From an uncultured Gammaproteobacteria bacterium (lineage in GTDB: Bacteria > Pseudomonadota > Gammaproteobacteria > Eutrophobiales > Eutrophobiaceae): a stretch of 46,802 nucleotides of DNA. Positions 36,792 to 45,108 of the stretch are shown piece by piece. The notes below the pieces were generated by a model. The model saw only the letters and a program-made list of their open reading frames with translations. It was not told where the DNA came from and searched no databases. The DNA lies in assembly GCA_951812995.1 (NCBI GenBank), contig CATOTD010000015.1, positions 1 through 46,802 of the forward strand, read 5' to 3'. Position 1 is the stretch's first letter. Each line of letters opens with the position of its first letter. Position numbers and translations under genes: made by a program.

Positions 36792-37112
36792 ATGAGAGCA
36801 GGTTACATCAAAGACTATATAAGTGGTGAAGAAGTAAAAGCTACGCCAGAAGAAGTAGAAGCAGTACAAGTCTTTTCCGAAACACTTGTCGAAGATTACG
36901 GATACCCCAAAGAACAATTACAAACACGCCCACAGTGGCGTGTAAAAGTAAGGCCATCTGATACCAAAAAAGAGTATCCGCTTGATATTGCAGTATTCAA
37001 CAAAGATAAAAAAACCGATAAAAACCTTTTTATTGTCGTTGCGTGCAAACGAAAGACAAGAAAAGATGGTTTAACCCAAAATGGAGTGCAATTGAAAAAT
37101 TGCATAAGGTAA
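36792..37112 (+). CDS. HsdR-N-like nuclease domain protein, passenger in IS1595
   Basis: A small protein (106 residues from ATG 36792; an upstream ATG at 36771 is possible) matching the N-terminal domain of type I restriction or N-6 methylase R-type proteins. Matching blocks are YISGEEVKATPEEVEAVQVFSE, VEDYGYPKEQLQTRPQWRVKVR and DTKKEYPLDIAVFN. The expected nuclease motif IVECKKK reads IVVACKRK, so the acidic residue of the (D/E)xK triad is Ala. The C-terminal LKxYLRFS region is cut short (LKNCIR then stop). It lies inside the IS1595 inverted repeats, so it travels with that element. It probably lacks nuclease activity. Confidence 0.75.
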   Translation: MRAGYIKDYISGEEVKATPEEVEAVQVFSETLVEDYGYPKEQLQTRPQWRVKVRPSDTKKEYPLDIAVFNKDKKTDKNLFIVVACKRKTRKDGLTQNGVQLKNCIR

Positions 37113-37359
37113 CAGGTGAGCATGGTGAGCTTGTTACTTGAAAAAACTAACAAATCATTGTGTTTGTATTTTGTAGTGAAGTTGGAGTTAAGTATATAAT
37201 TCCCAAAGTAATAACCATTTATTTGACCAGGAGAAGAACCGCCATGAGCGATGATACAAGCAAGCACTTGAACAATGTAGTCCCTATTGATGAACAGGAA
37301 CTGCAGGGCCATCTCAACAAAGTGGTACTGAATACTGTAGAAGACACCCGCAACCAGCT

Positions 37360-38658
37360 GGAGACCTCGAACAACGCTGATTCTGGATGGGTTTTGACGC
37401 GAGCATCAGTCGTTGTCACCCGCATAGTGGGTGTGAAGGTCAAGGTCGGTGGTATTTGAGGCTGTGTTGCGCTGTTTGGGACTGCCAGGGCGGGTATTTC
37501 CGGAATTTGGGCGGAGTCAGGCTGTGGCCTGTCGTCGCTCGTGGAAGATGAGACGGCGGAAGTTGTAGCTCAGGTTGGCCATGGTCATGCGGACCTTCGC
37601 ACGGGTTTGGCCGATTGAGCGGATGGTCAGAGCCATGGGCCCTTTCTCGTAGCCGAACACAGGCGCGGATGGCGGAGCGTGTCGCGTTGCCCCGACGAAT
37701 ATGCCTGGCCATGGGTTTGCCGCGTGGCTTCTTGCGGTGAATGTGTGAGCGGTACCCTTGCGCCTTCAGCCAAGCCTCATTCCTGGCCGAGCGGTACCCG
37801 GTATCGGCCCAAACCGCCTTCGAGCTGTTTGTCTCGTCCAGAACCGAGGAGCGTTCATGCCCGTCGTAGCGAGCCGCATTCGTGCCAGTCTCACCCCGGA
37901 TGAAGCGCCATTTGCGGTCAATGGACACGTGGTTCTTGTACCCAAAGTGCGGAACCGAAATATCGACAAGGCCAGTATCCTCCTCACCCTCCTTGGTCGT
38001 CTTGGCCTTTGAATACTTGACCGTCCAACGCGCATCGGTGTCTTTCTGCGCTGCCTTGGACAGATCATCGGGCCAGATGTCAGACGCGGCCTCACCTGCC
38101 TTGGCGCGCGCTTTCTCTGCTTTCGTCATCCGCTGGCGCGGGGCAGAGACCAACGTGGCATCCACAATCTGACCGCCGGTCGGTTTGTATCCCCGCGCGC
38201 ACAGCTGAGCTTCAAACGCGGCAAACAGGGCCTTGAACGCGCCCGCCTAGGTCAGCTTCTCTCTGAAAAGCCAGATCGTCTTCTGATCAGGTGTCGGCTC
38301 CCCGATTTGAAATCCCAGGAACCGCAACCAACTGAAACGGTCACGAATGAGAAACTCCATCCGCTCATCGCTCAGATTGTGCATCGAGGCCAAGACCAGC
38401 ACCTTGAACATCACAACGGCATCATAGGGCGGGCAACCACCTTTGGGACGTTCCCCATAGCCAAGCGCTTCAACAAGAACTGGGCGAAACACTTCGAAAT
38501 CAACGTGCCGCTCCAAAACCTCAAGCGGATATCCCATCGCCGAAAGCCGCGCCAAATGATCCGTCAAATCAAACAATCCAGGTGCGTGCATAAACAAAAT
38601 CCTCCCACATCAAGTGAATCAGATCGTACCACAAAATGTACGGTTTTTAGAGGCTTCC
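37360..38658 (-). mobile_element. IS5-family insertion sequence, full-length copy C (1299 bp)
   Basis: Same element and orientation as copy A. It inserted into the IS256 copy 1 transposase gene: flanks are AGCT at 37356-37359 and AGAT at 38659-38662, and intact copy 2 has CCAGATTCTGG at the same place, so the 4-bp target duplication is AGAT with one later change. Ends are GGAGACCTCGAACAACG and GGAAGCCTCTAAAAACC. The nucleotide sequence is very close to copy A. Confidence 0.92.
37517..38597 (-). pseudogene. IS5-family transposase, copy C, nonsense plus C-terminal frameshift
   Basis: Equivalent to the copy A transposase. It carries an additional CAG to TAG change, which stops translation after FREKLT at about residue 116 (38247-38249), and the same C-terminal shift near ATRSAIRAC that copy A has. 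A second open stretch from 38165 encodes the DDE part (DATLVSAPRQRM, VWADTGYRS). It cannot make transposase unless helped in trans. Confidence 0.87.
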
Positions 38659-39813
38659 AGATGCTTGATGCTGAGGCTGATGCGCTGGTGGGTGCTGATC
38701 GATACGAACGCACTGAGACGCGCAAAGACGACCGGTCTGGCAGCTACACCAGGAAGCGCCACACAAGGGCTGGAGAGCTTGAGTTAAAGATGCCGAAGCT
38801 ACGCAAGCAGACCTTTGAGATGGCCATCATAGAGCGATACCGACACCGTGTAGCGTCAATTGAAGAGGCACTGATTGAGATGTATCTGGCAGGTGTTTCA
38901 GTACAACGTGTAGAAGACATTACCGCAGCATTGTGGGGTACCCGTGTCAGCTTAGGGACTATTTCAAAGCTCAACCAGCGTATCTATGGGCAGATTGAAG
39001 AGTGGCGTAATCGCCCCATAGGGAGTGATTTCCCTTATGTATACCTGGACGGTGTTGTGCTCAAACGCAGTTGGGGCGGTGCAGTGAAGAACGTTTCTGT
39101 TCTAGTCGCCATAGGTGTTGGGGACGATGGCTACCGCCGCATTCCAGGGATTGTTGAAGGTACTAAGGAGGATAAGGCGGGATGGTCAGGATGCCTGCGT
39201 CATTTAAAGGCACGCGGTCTCAAGGGCATCAGGTTGGTGCTCAGTGATGCCTGTCTTGGGCGCAAGGAGTCGATCGGTGACTTCTACCCTGAAGCTGGCT
39301 GGCAGTGTTGTATTGTGCACTTCTACCGCAACGTCTTCAGTCATGTGCCTCGTGGTCGTGTCAAAGAAGTCTCTCGCATGTTGCAGGCTATCCATGCATC
39401 TGAATATCTGGAATCAGCCAGGCATAAGGCCACGGAGGTCGAGAAGAAACTCAGGGACATGAAGTTATCGAGTGTAGCGGATTGGCTGGGTAGTGCATGG
39501 AAGAGACCCTGACGTATTATCGGTTTCTGGCAGAGCACTGGATTCGCATTCGGACTAACAATCCTTTGGAGAGGATCATCCGAGAAATCAGGCGGCGAAC
39601 ACGAGTAGTGGGAGCATTCCCGGATGGCAACTCGGCGTTGATGCTTTGTGCGGCAAGGCTTAGACACATCGCGGGGAGCTAGTGGGGAACGCGGACATAT
39701 CTGAACATGGATTTGCTCCGAGAGATGGATAAAGAAAAGGACTTTCAGGTAGCGTAACAACCAGATTTAAGGGAAAGCCAAATCAGAAAGTGCGAAAGAT
39801 TATTGACACTACC

Positions 39814-40766
39814 TTGAACAGCGTGCGGCGCACTTGTTGTTCAACATCCTCAGCCGGAAGGTTCAAGGTTTTGATGGTCTCAATGACCTGCTCATAGGAG
39901 TAGGCCCCTGGCATGTTGAAGTCAAAATACTGCAAAGCCCCTAAGGATTGATAATGCAGTTTGCCGCCTTGGTCCGTGCGATCAAAGCGTTTGGTCATGA
40001 AGTGCGCCCGCCCACCTTCTTCATGCAGGCGGCAGGGCATCATGATAATACCCGCCTTGTCAGCCATGAGATGATAGGTGTATTCAATGCGTCCAAACCC
40101 TTTTGGATCGGCAAGTTCCTTGTCCTTGTTTTTGTCAATGCCGTCGAATTTCATCAGCCAGTAGGTGAAGCCCTTGTCCGCTTCGGTCTGCCCGGATCGA
40201 AACTCGCCAGTTTTTTCATTCCAGGTCAGGACAGCTTTTGCCTTGGCTCCGCCAGCAGATGTGCCGATGCGCAAAATATTTTCAATGTCGCGCTTGTCAT
40301 CCTCGCTGGTCAAATGCCCTGCCAGGCCTTGTCGTTCATTCAAAATCCGGTTCGACAGTGCAACAAGCCGCTCCACTTCAATTTCATGCGTTTGTGTTGG
40401 TGTGCCTGATATTGTTGGCTCGTATTCAAGTGCGCCGATGCCACGTGCGCCAGTATAACAAAGTCGTTCAACCGGATTGAAGCCTGCTTTAGAACGTCCT
40501 TGGTTTGCGAGCCAGACATCGATCAGGGCATTGCCGAATTTGTCGGGCAGACTGTCGGCCAACATACCGGGCAATCCCTTGAAGGTTTCCTTGCCCAACT
40601 CTGGAAATTCGTAAGGCACTTCTCGCCAGGGCATGTGCAAGGGCGAAACTTCAATGCCGCTTGATCCAAATTCGGGAGTAAATTGAAAGATGCCGATTTC
40701 CCGCTCATCAAGCCATGTTACAGCCCCGATGCGATTGCCCCATAATTTGACCTCGGCGGTGGTCAT
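39814..40766 (-). pseudogene. hipA: HipA-family toxin kinase, 3'-truncated by IS256
   Basis: HipA is a serine/threonine kinase toxin that phosphorylates GltX and blocks translation; its antitoxin is HipB. The surviving about 317 codons contain the N-subdomain (VTWLDEREIGIFQF, LPGMLADSLPDKFGN) and the G-loop-like IGTSAGGAKAKAVL. They run through MTKRFDRTDQGGKLHYQSLGALQYFDFN to RRTLF. The catalytic block (NQDDH..KN) and the rest, about 100-120 residues, are lost: the frame enters the IS256 right end at about 39813 and stops after RTF at 39783. It overlaps hipB by 4 bp. Toxin activity is very unlikely. Confidence 0.86.
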
Positions 40767-41128
40767 GATGTGCTTTCGTCATCCTGCCAAGTCCATTTTT
40801 TTTCAGTCCGCCTTTTGGCGCGTGCGCGTTGCCGGGATGGCCGACGTTCTTTTTTCAGTTCTGCAAGCGGACTCAGGCCTGGATCCGGCAAGAGCATTTC
40901 CAGATTACCCTCCAATTGCAAGGCCTTGAGAATACGAATGAAGCTGTCAAGGGAAATGCCTTTCCCCTTTTGGGCGAGGCGCGTGATGGTGCCGCGTGAC
41001 ACGCCCGCCTCATAGGCGAGGCGGCTTTGCGTGATGTTGCGCCCCAAGCGAATCGCTTCGATTCTTTCGCTGAGGGCATTTTCAACGGCCTCACTAGAAG
41101 CAAAGCGAAAGTCTGTTTTTTGCGTCAT
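40763..41128 (-). CDS. hipB: HipB-like antitoxin, XRE-family helix-turn-helix
   Basis: A 121-residue DNA-binding protein. The HTH is at about residues 22-80 (RLGRNITQSRLAYEAGVSRGTITRLAQ), followed by GISLDSFIRILKALQLEGNLEMLLP and a basic tail (RRPSRQRARAKRRTEKKWTW) that could help bind HipA or DNA. HipB both neutralises HipA and represses the operon. The upstream palindrome AATGTAT-N8-ATACATT (41160-41181) is a likely operator. The gene is intact although its toxin partner is truncated. Confidence 0.88.
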   Translation of the reverse strand: MTQKTDFRFASSEAVENALSERIEAIRLGRNITQSRLAYEAGVSRGTITRLAQKGKGISLDSFIRILKALQLEGNLEMLLPDPGLSPLAELKKERRPSRQRARAKRRTEKKWTWQDDESTS

Positions 41129-41159
41129 TTCTTACTCATTAAGTCAATTTATGTTCTTT

Positions 41160-41181
41160 AATGTATCATATATAATACATT
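41160..41181. promoter_or_regulatory. Palindrome upstream of hipB, candidate HipB operator
   Basis: The 22-bp sequence AATGTAT-CATATATA-ATACATT is a perfect inverted repeat with an 8-bp spacer, 32 bp before the hipB start. HipB and similar XRE antitoxins bind palindromes of this size. Around it, 41182-41428 is AT-rich with no gene that I can support, and a G-rich repeat follows at 41429. Confidence 0.55.
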
Positions 41182-41428
41182 ATCAGGAAATCAAGAAATA
41201 ATACGATATTAATGAATGATTAATAATGCTTTATTGCTTATTTTTAAGTTTAATGCGTTAAAACTAACTCATTATTTTATCAATGGCGCAGAGTGCTGTC
41301 ACCGTAAGTAACAGTAACTGGAAACCTTTGCAAAACACCCATTATGAATATTTTTATCCCGCCAATGGTTCAATTTTTAGCCGCTGTGCGTGATTTTGGT
41401 CGTCATTACCCCTGATCGCTGGGCTTAT

Positions 41429-41490
41429 GAGTCGAGTCGGGCGTGGCTGGGTCAAGCAGGGACGGGTATGGGTCAAGCTGGGGCAGGCCC
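41429..41490 (+). repeat. G-rich intergenic repeat, copy R3
   Basis: A short member of the family: GAGTCGAGTCGGGCGTGGC, then TGGGTCAAGCAGGGACGGG and TATGGGTCAAGCTGGGGC. GGGTCAAGC occurs twice. The G-rich strand is on +, while the genes on both sides (hipB and the HAD gene) are on the minus strand. It lies 35 bp beyond the HAD gene stop. Confidence 0.7.
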
Positions 41491-41524
41491 CATCCACATT
41501 GCACTTTAAAATGAACTTGATGAG

Positions 41525-42430
41525 TTAATCAGTGGTTTCTGAATACAGAGATTCGATTTCATCCTGATATCCCTCACATTCTTCTATCAAACGGCTCTGT
41601 AGTTTGGGATCAGCCAAGGAAGAGAATACCCGTGAACGTATATGCAGTTGCTCATCTTGTTTTTTAAACTCAGCTAACAGTCGCTTGGCCGAATCCTCAC
41701 CGGTTTCAGATACACCAAAAAATATACCCCCTATATCTATCGCAAAATGAATATCCCGAATGGAATCGCCTATTGCAATCGGCGGGAATGTTTTGCCTAT
41801 AATTGAGGTAAGTCTTCTTTGTGCGCGTATTTCATGTCGCCATTTGCTACCGATAAAACGCGATTTTGAACCATCGGAAGAGGTGCCCGGCTTACCTACA
41901 GCAAATGCGTTATTAGGGCCAAACAGGCTATCTTTGTCTAAATTCAAACGCTTAATCGAGCGCAGAAATTCATATTGATTTTGATAGCGATAAGAGACTA
42001 ATACCATCGTCGAGATTTTAGATAAGGTATATAAGAACTCTAAATGCGCCTCTGGCACTGTGTCATAAATTAAATCTTCTGGCTTATATTCAGTCAGACG
42101 TTTATTGAATAAACCGGTAAAATAGAAACTCAGACAGTCTTTGATCTCATTGTCTAATTGGTTTTCTGCAAGAATGTGGTTGATTAAACCAAATGGCCCA
42201 TCATAAGAGCGATACCATTCGCTACATAAATGCTCGTCTATTTCCAACAACGCCGGAAGCTGCAAATGCTGCTGGGCAAATTCACGGACTTTATTATAGA
42301 TGTTCAAAGCGATGGCTACACGCCTGCCATTGGGGTAGGTCGAAGGGATAATAGTGCCATCTAAATCTAAAAATAGCAGCCGTTTCGGTAATAGATATTT
42401 TTTGTAATCGGTATCGCTAAAAGAAGCCAT
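41525..42430 (-). CDS. HAD-superfamily hydrolase, unknown substrate
   Basis: A 301-residue haloacid dehalogenase-type phosphatase. Motif I is LLFLDLDGTIIPS (nucleophile Asp22), motif II is TMVLVSYRYQN, the Lys region is KSRFIGSKWRHEI and motif IV is IAIGDSIRDIHFAIDIG. A helical cap of about 100 residues lies between motifs I and II. The substrate cannot be inferred. It follows eda by 35 bp on the same strand, so it may act on a sugar-acid phosphate, but this is only context. Confidence 0.82.
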   Translation of the reverse strand: MASFSDTDYKKYLLPKRLLFLDLDGTIIPSTYPNGRRVAIALNIYNKVREFAQQHLQLPALLEIDEHLCSEWYRSYDGPFGLINHILAENQLDNEIKDCLSFYFTGLFNKRLTEYKPEDLIYDTVPEAHLEFLYTLSKISTMVLVSYRYQNQYEFLRSIKRLNLDKDSLFGPNNAFAVGKPGTSSDGSKSRFIGSKWRHEIRAQRRLTSIIGKTFPPIAIGDSIRDIHFAIDIGGIFFGVSETGEDSAKRLLAEFKKQDEQLHIRSRVFSSLADPKLQSRLIEECEGYQDEIESLYSETTD

Positions 42431-42465
42431 ATTGAATTTATAAGTAATTTTTGATTAAGGGATGA

Positions 42466-43089
42466 TTAAGTGGCAACCCGATTATTTTGGCATAACTGCG
42501 CGATAATGTCCCACTCATTATTGGCGATATGGTGCTCTGGTGCTAACCAGGAACCACCTACACAAAACACGTTTGGTAATTGTCTGAACGCTTGCAGATT
42601 ACCCTCATTGACCCCACCGGTAGGACAGAACTGCGCCTCGGGGAAGGGAGGGTAAAATGACTTCAGCAATGCCAGGGCATTGATGGCACCGGCCGGAAAC
42701 AATTTCATGTATTTTATGCCATGATCCATACACAACATGATATCTGAGGCTGAACTTACGCCTGGCAAAATCGGTAACTTAGACTCTGTCGCGGCCTGCA
42801 ACAATGCGCTTGTTGTCCCTGGAGAAACAACAAAATCAACACCAATAGTAGCCATCTGTGCCAGTAATTTTGTGTTGGTGACTGTTCCTGCGGCCAACAG
42901 GATATCAACATCAGATGCCTTTATCGCTTTAATCGCATCAATGGCCGAGGGAGTACGACAAGTGATTTCGATGCAGGGGATGCCGTTGGCAGTTAAAGTT
43001 TCTGCCAGGCGCAACATATTTTCAACTGTATCTGCGGTGACAACAGGTAAAATACCAATCTGTTTGAGTTGTTCGTTGAAAAGGATCAT
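42466..43089 (-). CDS. eda: KDPG/KHG aldolase (2-dehydro-3-deoxy-phosphogluconate aldolase)
   Basis: Eda cleaves 2-keto-3-deoxy-6-phosphogluconate to pyruvate and glyceraldehyde 3-phosphate in the Entner-Doudoroff pathway and also splits 4-hydroxy-2-oxoglutarate. The 207-residue sequence has GILPVVTADTVENMLRLAETL, the catalytic Glu in CIEITCRTP, AAGTVTN, FVVSPGTTS, the Schiff-base Lys in YMKLFPAGAI and CPTGGVNEGNLQAF. Length is standard. No edd gene lies in the window. The start ATG 43089 is followed upstream by an AT-rich spacer containing repeat R4. Confidence 0.94.
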   Translation of the reverse strand: MILFNEQLKQIGILPVVTADTVENMLRLAETLTANGIPCIEITCRTPSAIDAIKAIKASDVDILLAAGTVTNTKLLAQMATIGVDFVVSPGTTSALLQAATESKLPILPGVSSASDIMLCMDHGIKYMKLFPAGAINALALLKSFYPPFPEAQFCPTGGVNEGNLQAFRQLPNVFCVGGSWLAPEHHIANNEWDIIAQLCQNNRVAT

Positions 43090-43279
43090 AGTTCAAAAAT
43101 AATATGCAACCCTGTATAAATTATTTACTAACAGATAGTCAAGTAAAAAACAGGTTTTAAGATATTGTGACCTTTGCACAAACACCTCACTTGAGGATTG
43201 TATCCTTTCAATAGTCCGATTTTCAGCCACGGTGAGTTATCCCTCGCTTTAAATAAGGCACCTGATCAAAATGGCACTT

Positions 43280-43352
43280 GAGCGTGATTCAAGCTGGGCC
43301 AGGCTGAGTGGGGTCGGGCGTAGCTGGGTCGGGTTAAGACGGTTCGGAATGA
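43280..43352 (+). repeat. G-rich intergenic repeat, copy R4
   Basis: Contains AAGCTGGGCCAGGCTGAG, GGGGTCGGGCGTAGCTGGG and a terminal AGACGGTTCGGAATGA that matches the end of copy R2. It sits in the 316-bp stretch between eda and the IS256-family remnant at 43406; the rest of that stretch is AT-rich and holds nothing else that I can recognise. Confidence 0.7.
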
Positions 43353-43405
43353 AAAATAATCTTAAATGAACGGGTCTTATTGGAGATAGTCCCAAAACTT
43401 TTTGA

Positions 43406-44638
43406 TCATGCGGCAGCCTTGTCGTCCTCAGTTACCTCGATTCCATCTTTAAGCTTCACGCCTTCAATCACCTTCGCCAGGTGTCTGAAGCCTCTCAATT
43501 TGCGCCAGGAATCTTCTGCGCATAATTCCATCTTGTAGATCATCGTCAGCATCGTATTCCGCGTGACACAACCTTTAGCCTGGCGTGTTCTATGCCGGAT
43601 TGTCGCAAAGCTCGACGGGGTGACATTCGTTGTCCTGATGTGGCTCCAGTGCTCTGCTGGAAAGTCATAAAATGCCAGCAACGCATCACGGTCTTTCGAT
43701 AAGCATGCCACTGCCTTGGGATACTTGACACCGAAACGTTCCTCAAAGTCATCGAACACCTGCTCTGCGTCAACGCGGCCCTCTGCCATCCAGACCCTGC
43801 TTTGCTTCCTCCTGAACAGACTTGGGCAGATAGTTCAGCACATTGCCGGTCCTGTGCATCCAGCAACGTTGCACATCAGTCTCTGGATACACTGCCTCAA
43901 GGGCTGCCCAGAAACCCAAAGCACCATCGCCAATGGCCAGCTTTGGGGCTGACCCAAGCCTCTTTGTTGCAACGACAACAACACTGCTCGCCAGCGCTGT
44001 TTCGATTCCCTGACACCCTATTCAATCGACATAAAATGCTTCTGACCGCGACTGTTCACGCCGATGATGACCAGGCAACACAATCGACCATCGTCACCTC
44101 GAAGACCACTGTAGATGCCATCAGTCCAGATATAGACCCATTCATCAGACACGGAACGTGTACACCATTGCTTGTATGTAGCTTCCCATTGCCGTTTCAA
44201 ACAACCCACGACATTGGCCGACAGCCCTTTAGCCTCGGGTCCGACAATCGCTTCCAGTGCACTTTGCATCTGACCACTCGAAACACCTTTCAAATAAAGC
44301 CAGGGAATCGCCGCATCCAGGGTCGCTGTGCGCCGGATGTAGGGCGGTACAAGCAAAGATTGAAAGCTCGCCGACTCACCTTCACGGCGACAAATCTTCG
44401 GCACCTCAACGCTGACCTTGCCAACCCCTGTAATCACCTCTCGTTCGGGATGATGGCCACTGCGGACAACGCGCTGTCGTCCGTCAGCCGTCCTTTGATC
44501 ATCATACTGCCTCATCAACGCATCTGGCTCTGCCTGGACAGCTTCGGTGATTAACTGCCTCGCACCCGATTTGATTAGTTCTGTCAGTGGATCAATGCCC
44601 TCTGGTGTACCCAGATCAATCACAGTATTGTTTGTCAT
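43406..44638 (-). pseudogene. IS256-family transposase (third type), frameshifted
   Basis: The N-terminal 206 codons (from ATG 44638) encode a mutator-family transposase: TELIKSGARQLITEAVQAE, REVITGVGKVSVEVPK, WLYLKGVSSGQMQSALEAIVG, WVYIWTDGIYSGLRGDD. After KHFMSIE the frame stops; the continuation (GALGFWAAL-like in another phase, then FGVKYPKAVACLSKDRDALLAF and EHWSHIRTTN from ATG 43789) is displaced by frameshifts. The intervening region around 43790-44017 is degraded. The C-terminus ends GIEVTEDDKAAA. The protein is unlike the IS256 copies at 37244 and 45211, so it is a separate element. Confidence 0.85.
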
Positions 44639-44812
44639 GTGTGGCGTGCTCCTCTTGCTACTTTCGATTGCTAGACAAAACCGATTTCAGCAAGGCACGC
44701 CGCATACTTCAACCTATTCAGACACCAGATCCGGTTATAACTCACTTTTGAGTTAAACATATAATTTCTATAAAAAAAGAGCCTTTCCCGAATTCTGTGT
44801 AACTGCCGTTGC

Positions 44813-45108
44813 TTAAACGAAGTCCTTTAGTCGGTCTTCGAATTCGATCATAAAGCGATTCATCGCTGGTTTCCAATATTTAATCGACATAGTCCACTGC
44901 TTTGATGCATCTTGAATGGCCAGATAGCTCACCTTTCTGGTAGCGTCATCGGTTGGGAACAACTTACGTTTTTTGATGGCTTTCCTGATGACGCTGTTGA
45001 GCGATGCAATGGCGTTGGTGGTATAGATTGCCTTGCGCATGTCCTGCGGGTAATCAAACAGGGTGTTGAGGTTCTGCCAATGACTCTGCCAGGAGCGGCT
45101 GATCTTAG
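44813..45108 (-). pseudogene. IS256-family transposase, C-terminal remnant (fourth type)
   Basis: About 99 codons of the C-terminal end of another IS256-family transposase: SRSWQSHWQNLNTLFDYP, then AIYTTNAIASLNSVIRKAIK and KPAMNRFMIEFEDRLKDFV. It is cut at 45108 by the left end of IS256 copy 2. Its own end, TGTGTAACTGC, appears at about 44799-44809, resembling the end of the element that enters at 46710. Confidence 0.82.

Larger units (their letters stand above)
35747..37204 (+). mobile_element. IS1595-family element with passenger gene
   Basis: Terminal inverted repeats of 23 bp with one mismatch mark the ends: GGGAATTATATACTTTACTC at 35747-35766 and its complement-type partner ending at 37204 (GGGAATTATATACTTAACTC read inward). 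Inside are an intact IS1595-family transposase gene and a second gene encoding an HsdR-N-like domain. No clean 8-bp target duplication is visible at the flanks (AAAAATAA, AAAGTAAT). The target is the leader of IS256 copy 1, and the uninterrupted version is seen in copy 2. Confidence 0.88.
37244..39757 (+). pseudogene. IS256-family (mutator-type) transposase, copy 1, interrupted by IS5
   Basis: The gene starts ATGAGCGATGATACAAGC at 37244 with AGGAGAAG upstream and is split at 37359 by IS5 copy C; it resumes at 38659. Conserved blocks are RTETRKDDRSGSYTRK, IEEALIEMYLAGVSVQRVEDI, YVYLDGVVLKRSWGG, the LVLSDACLG acidic site and ERIIREIRRRTRVVGAFPDG. Besides the insertion, it has a frameshift after VADWLGS (original continuation MEETLTYYRF from 39497) and an amber TAG after LRHIAGS. 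Both lesions are also present in copy 2, so they predate the IS5 insertion. Translation would require two corrections. Confidence 0.86.
35680..39813 (+). mobile_element. IS256-family element copy 1, carrying nested IS1595 and IS5 insertions
   Basis: The left end GATAACGTAAATTATCTTTCGC at about 35680 and the right end, reading inward GGTAGTGTCAATAATCTTTCGC (complement, to 39813), are imperfect inverted repeats that continue inward as matching TCTGGTT blocks. The same ends bound copy 2 at 45109-46478. The transposase gene runs from 37244 to 39757 but is split by IS5 copy C. Between the left end and the transposase an IS1595 element is inserted at 35747. The element separates the cut GHKL gene from the cut hipA gene, so one or both flanks were deleted around it. 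Confidence 0.8.

Noticed and set aside
35735..37216. 8-bp target duplication for the IS1595 element
   Set aside because: The flanks AAAAATAA and AAAGTAAT do not match cleanly; I could not support a duplication.
38307..38661. Open frame that fuses the IS256 transposase with an upstream 118-codon segment on +
   Set aside because: The upstream segment is antisense IS5 sequence, identical in kind to that at 10167; the transposase start is 37244.
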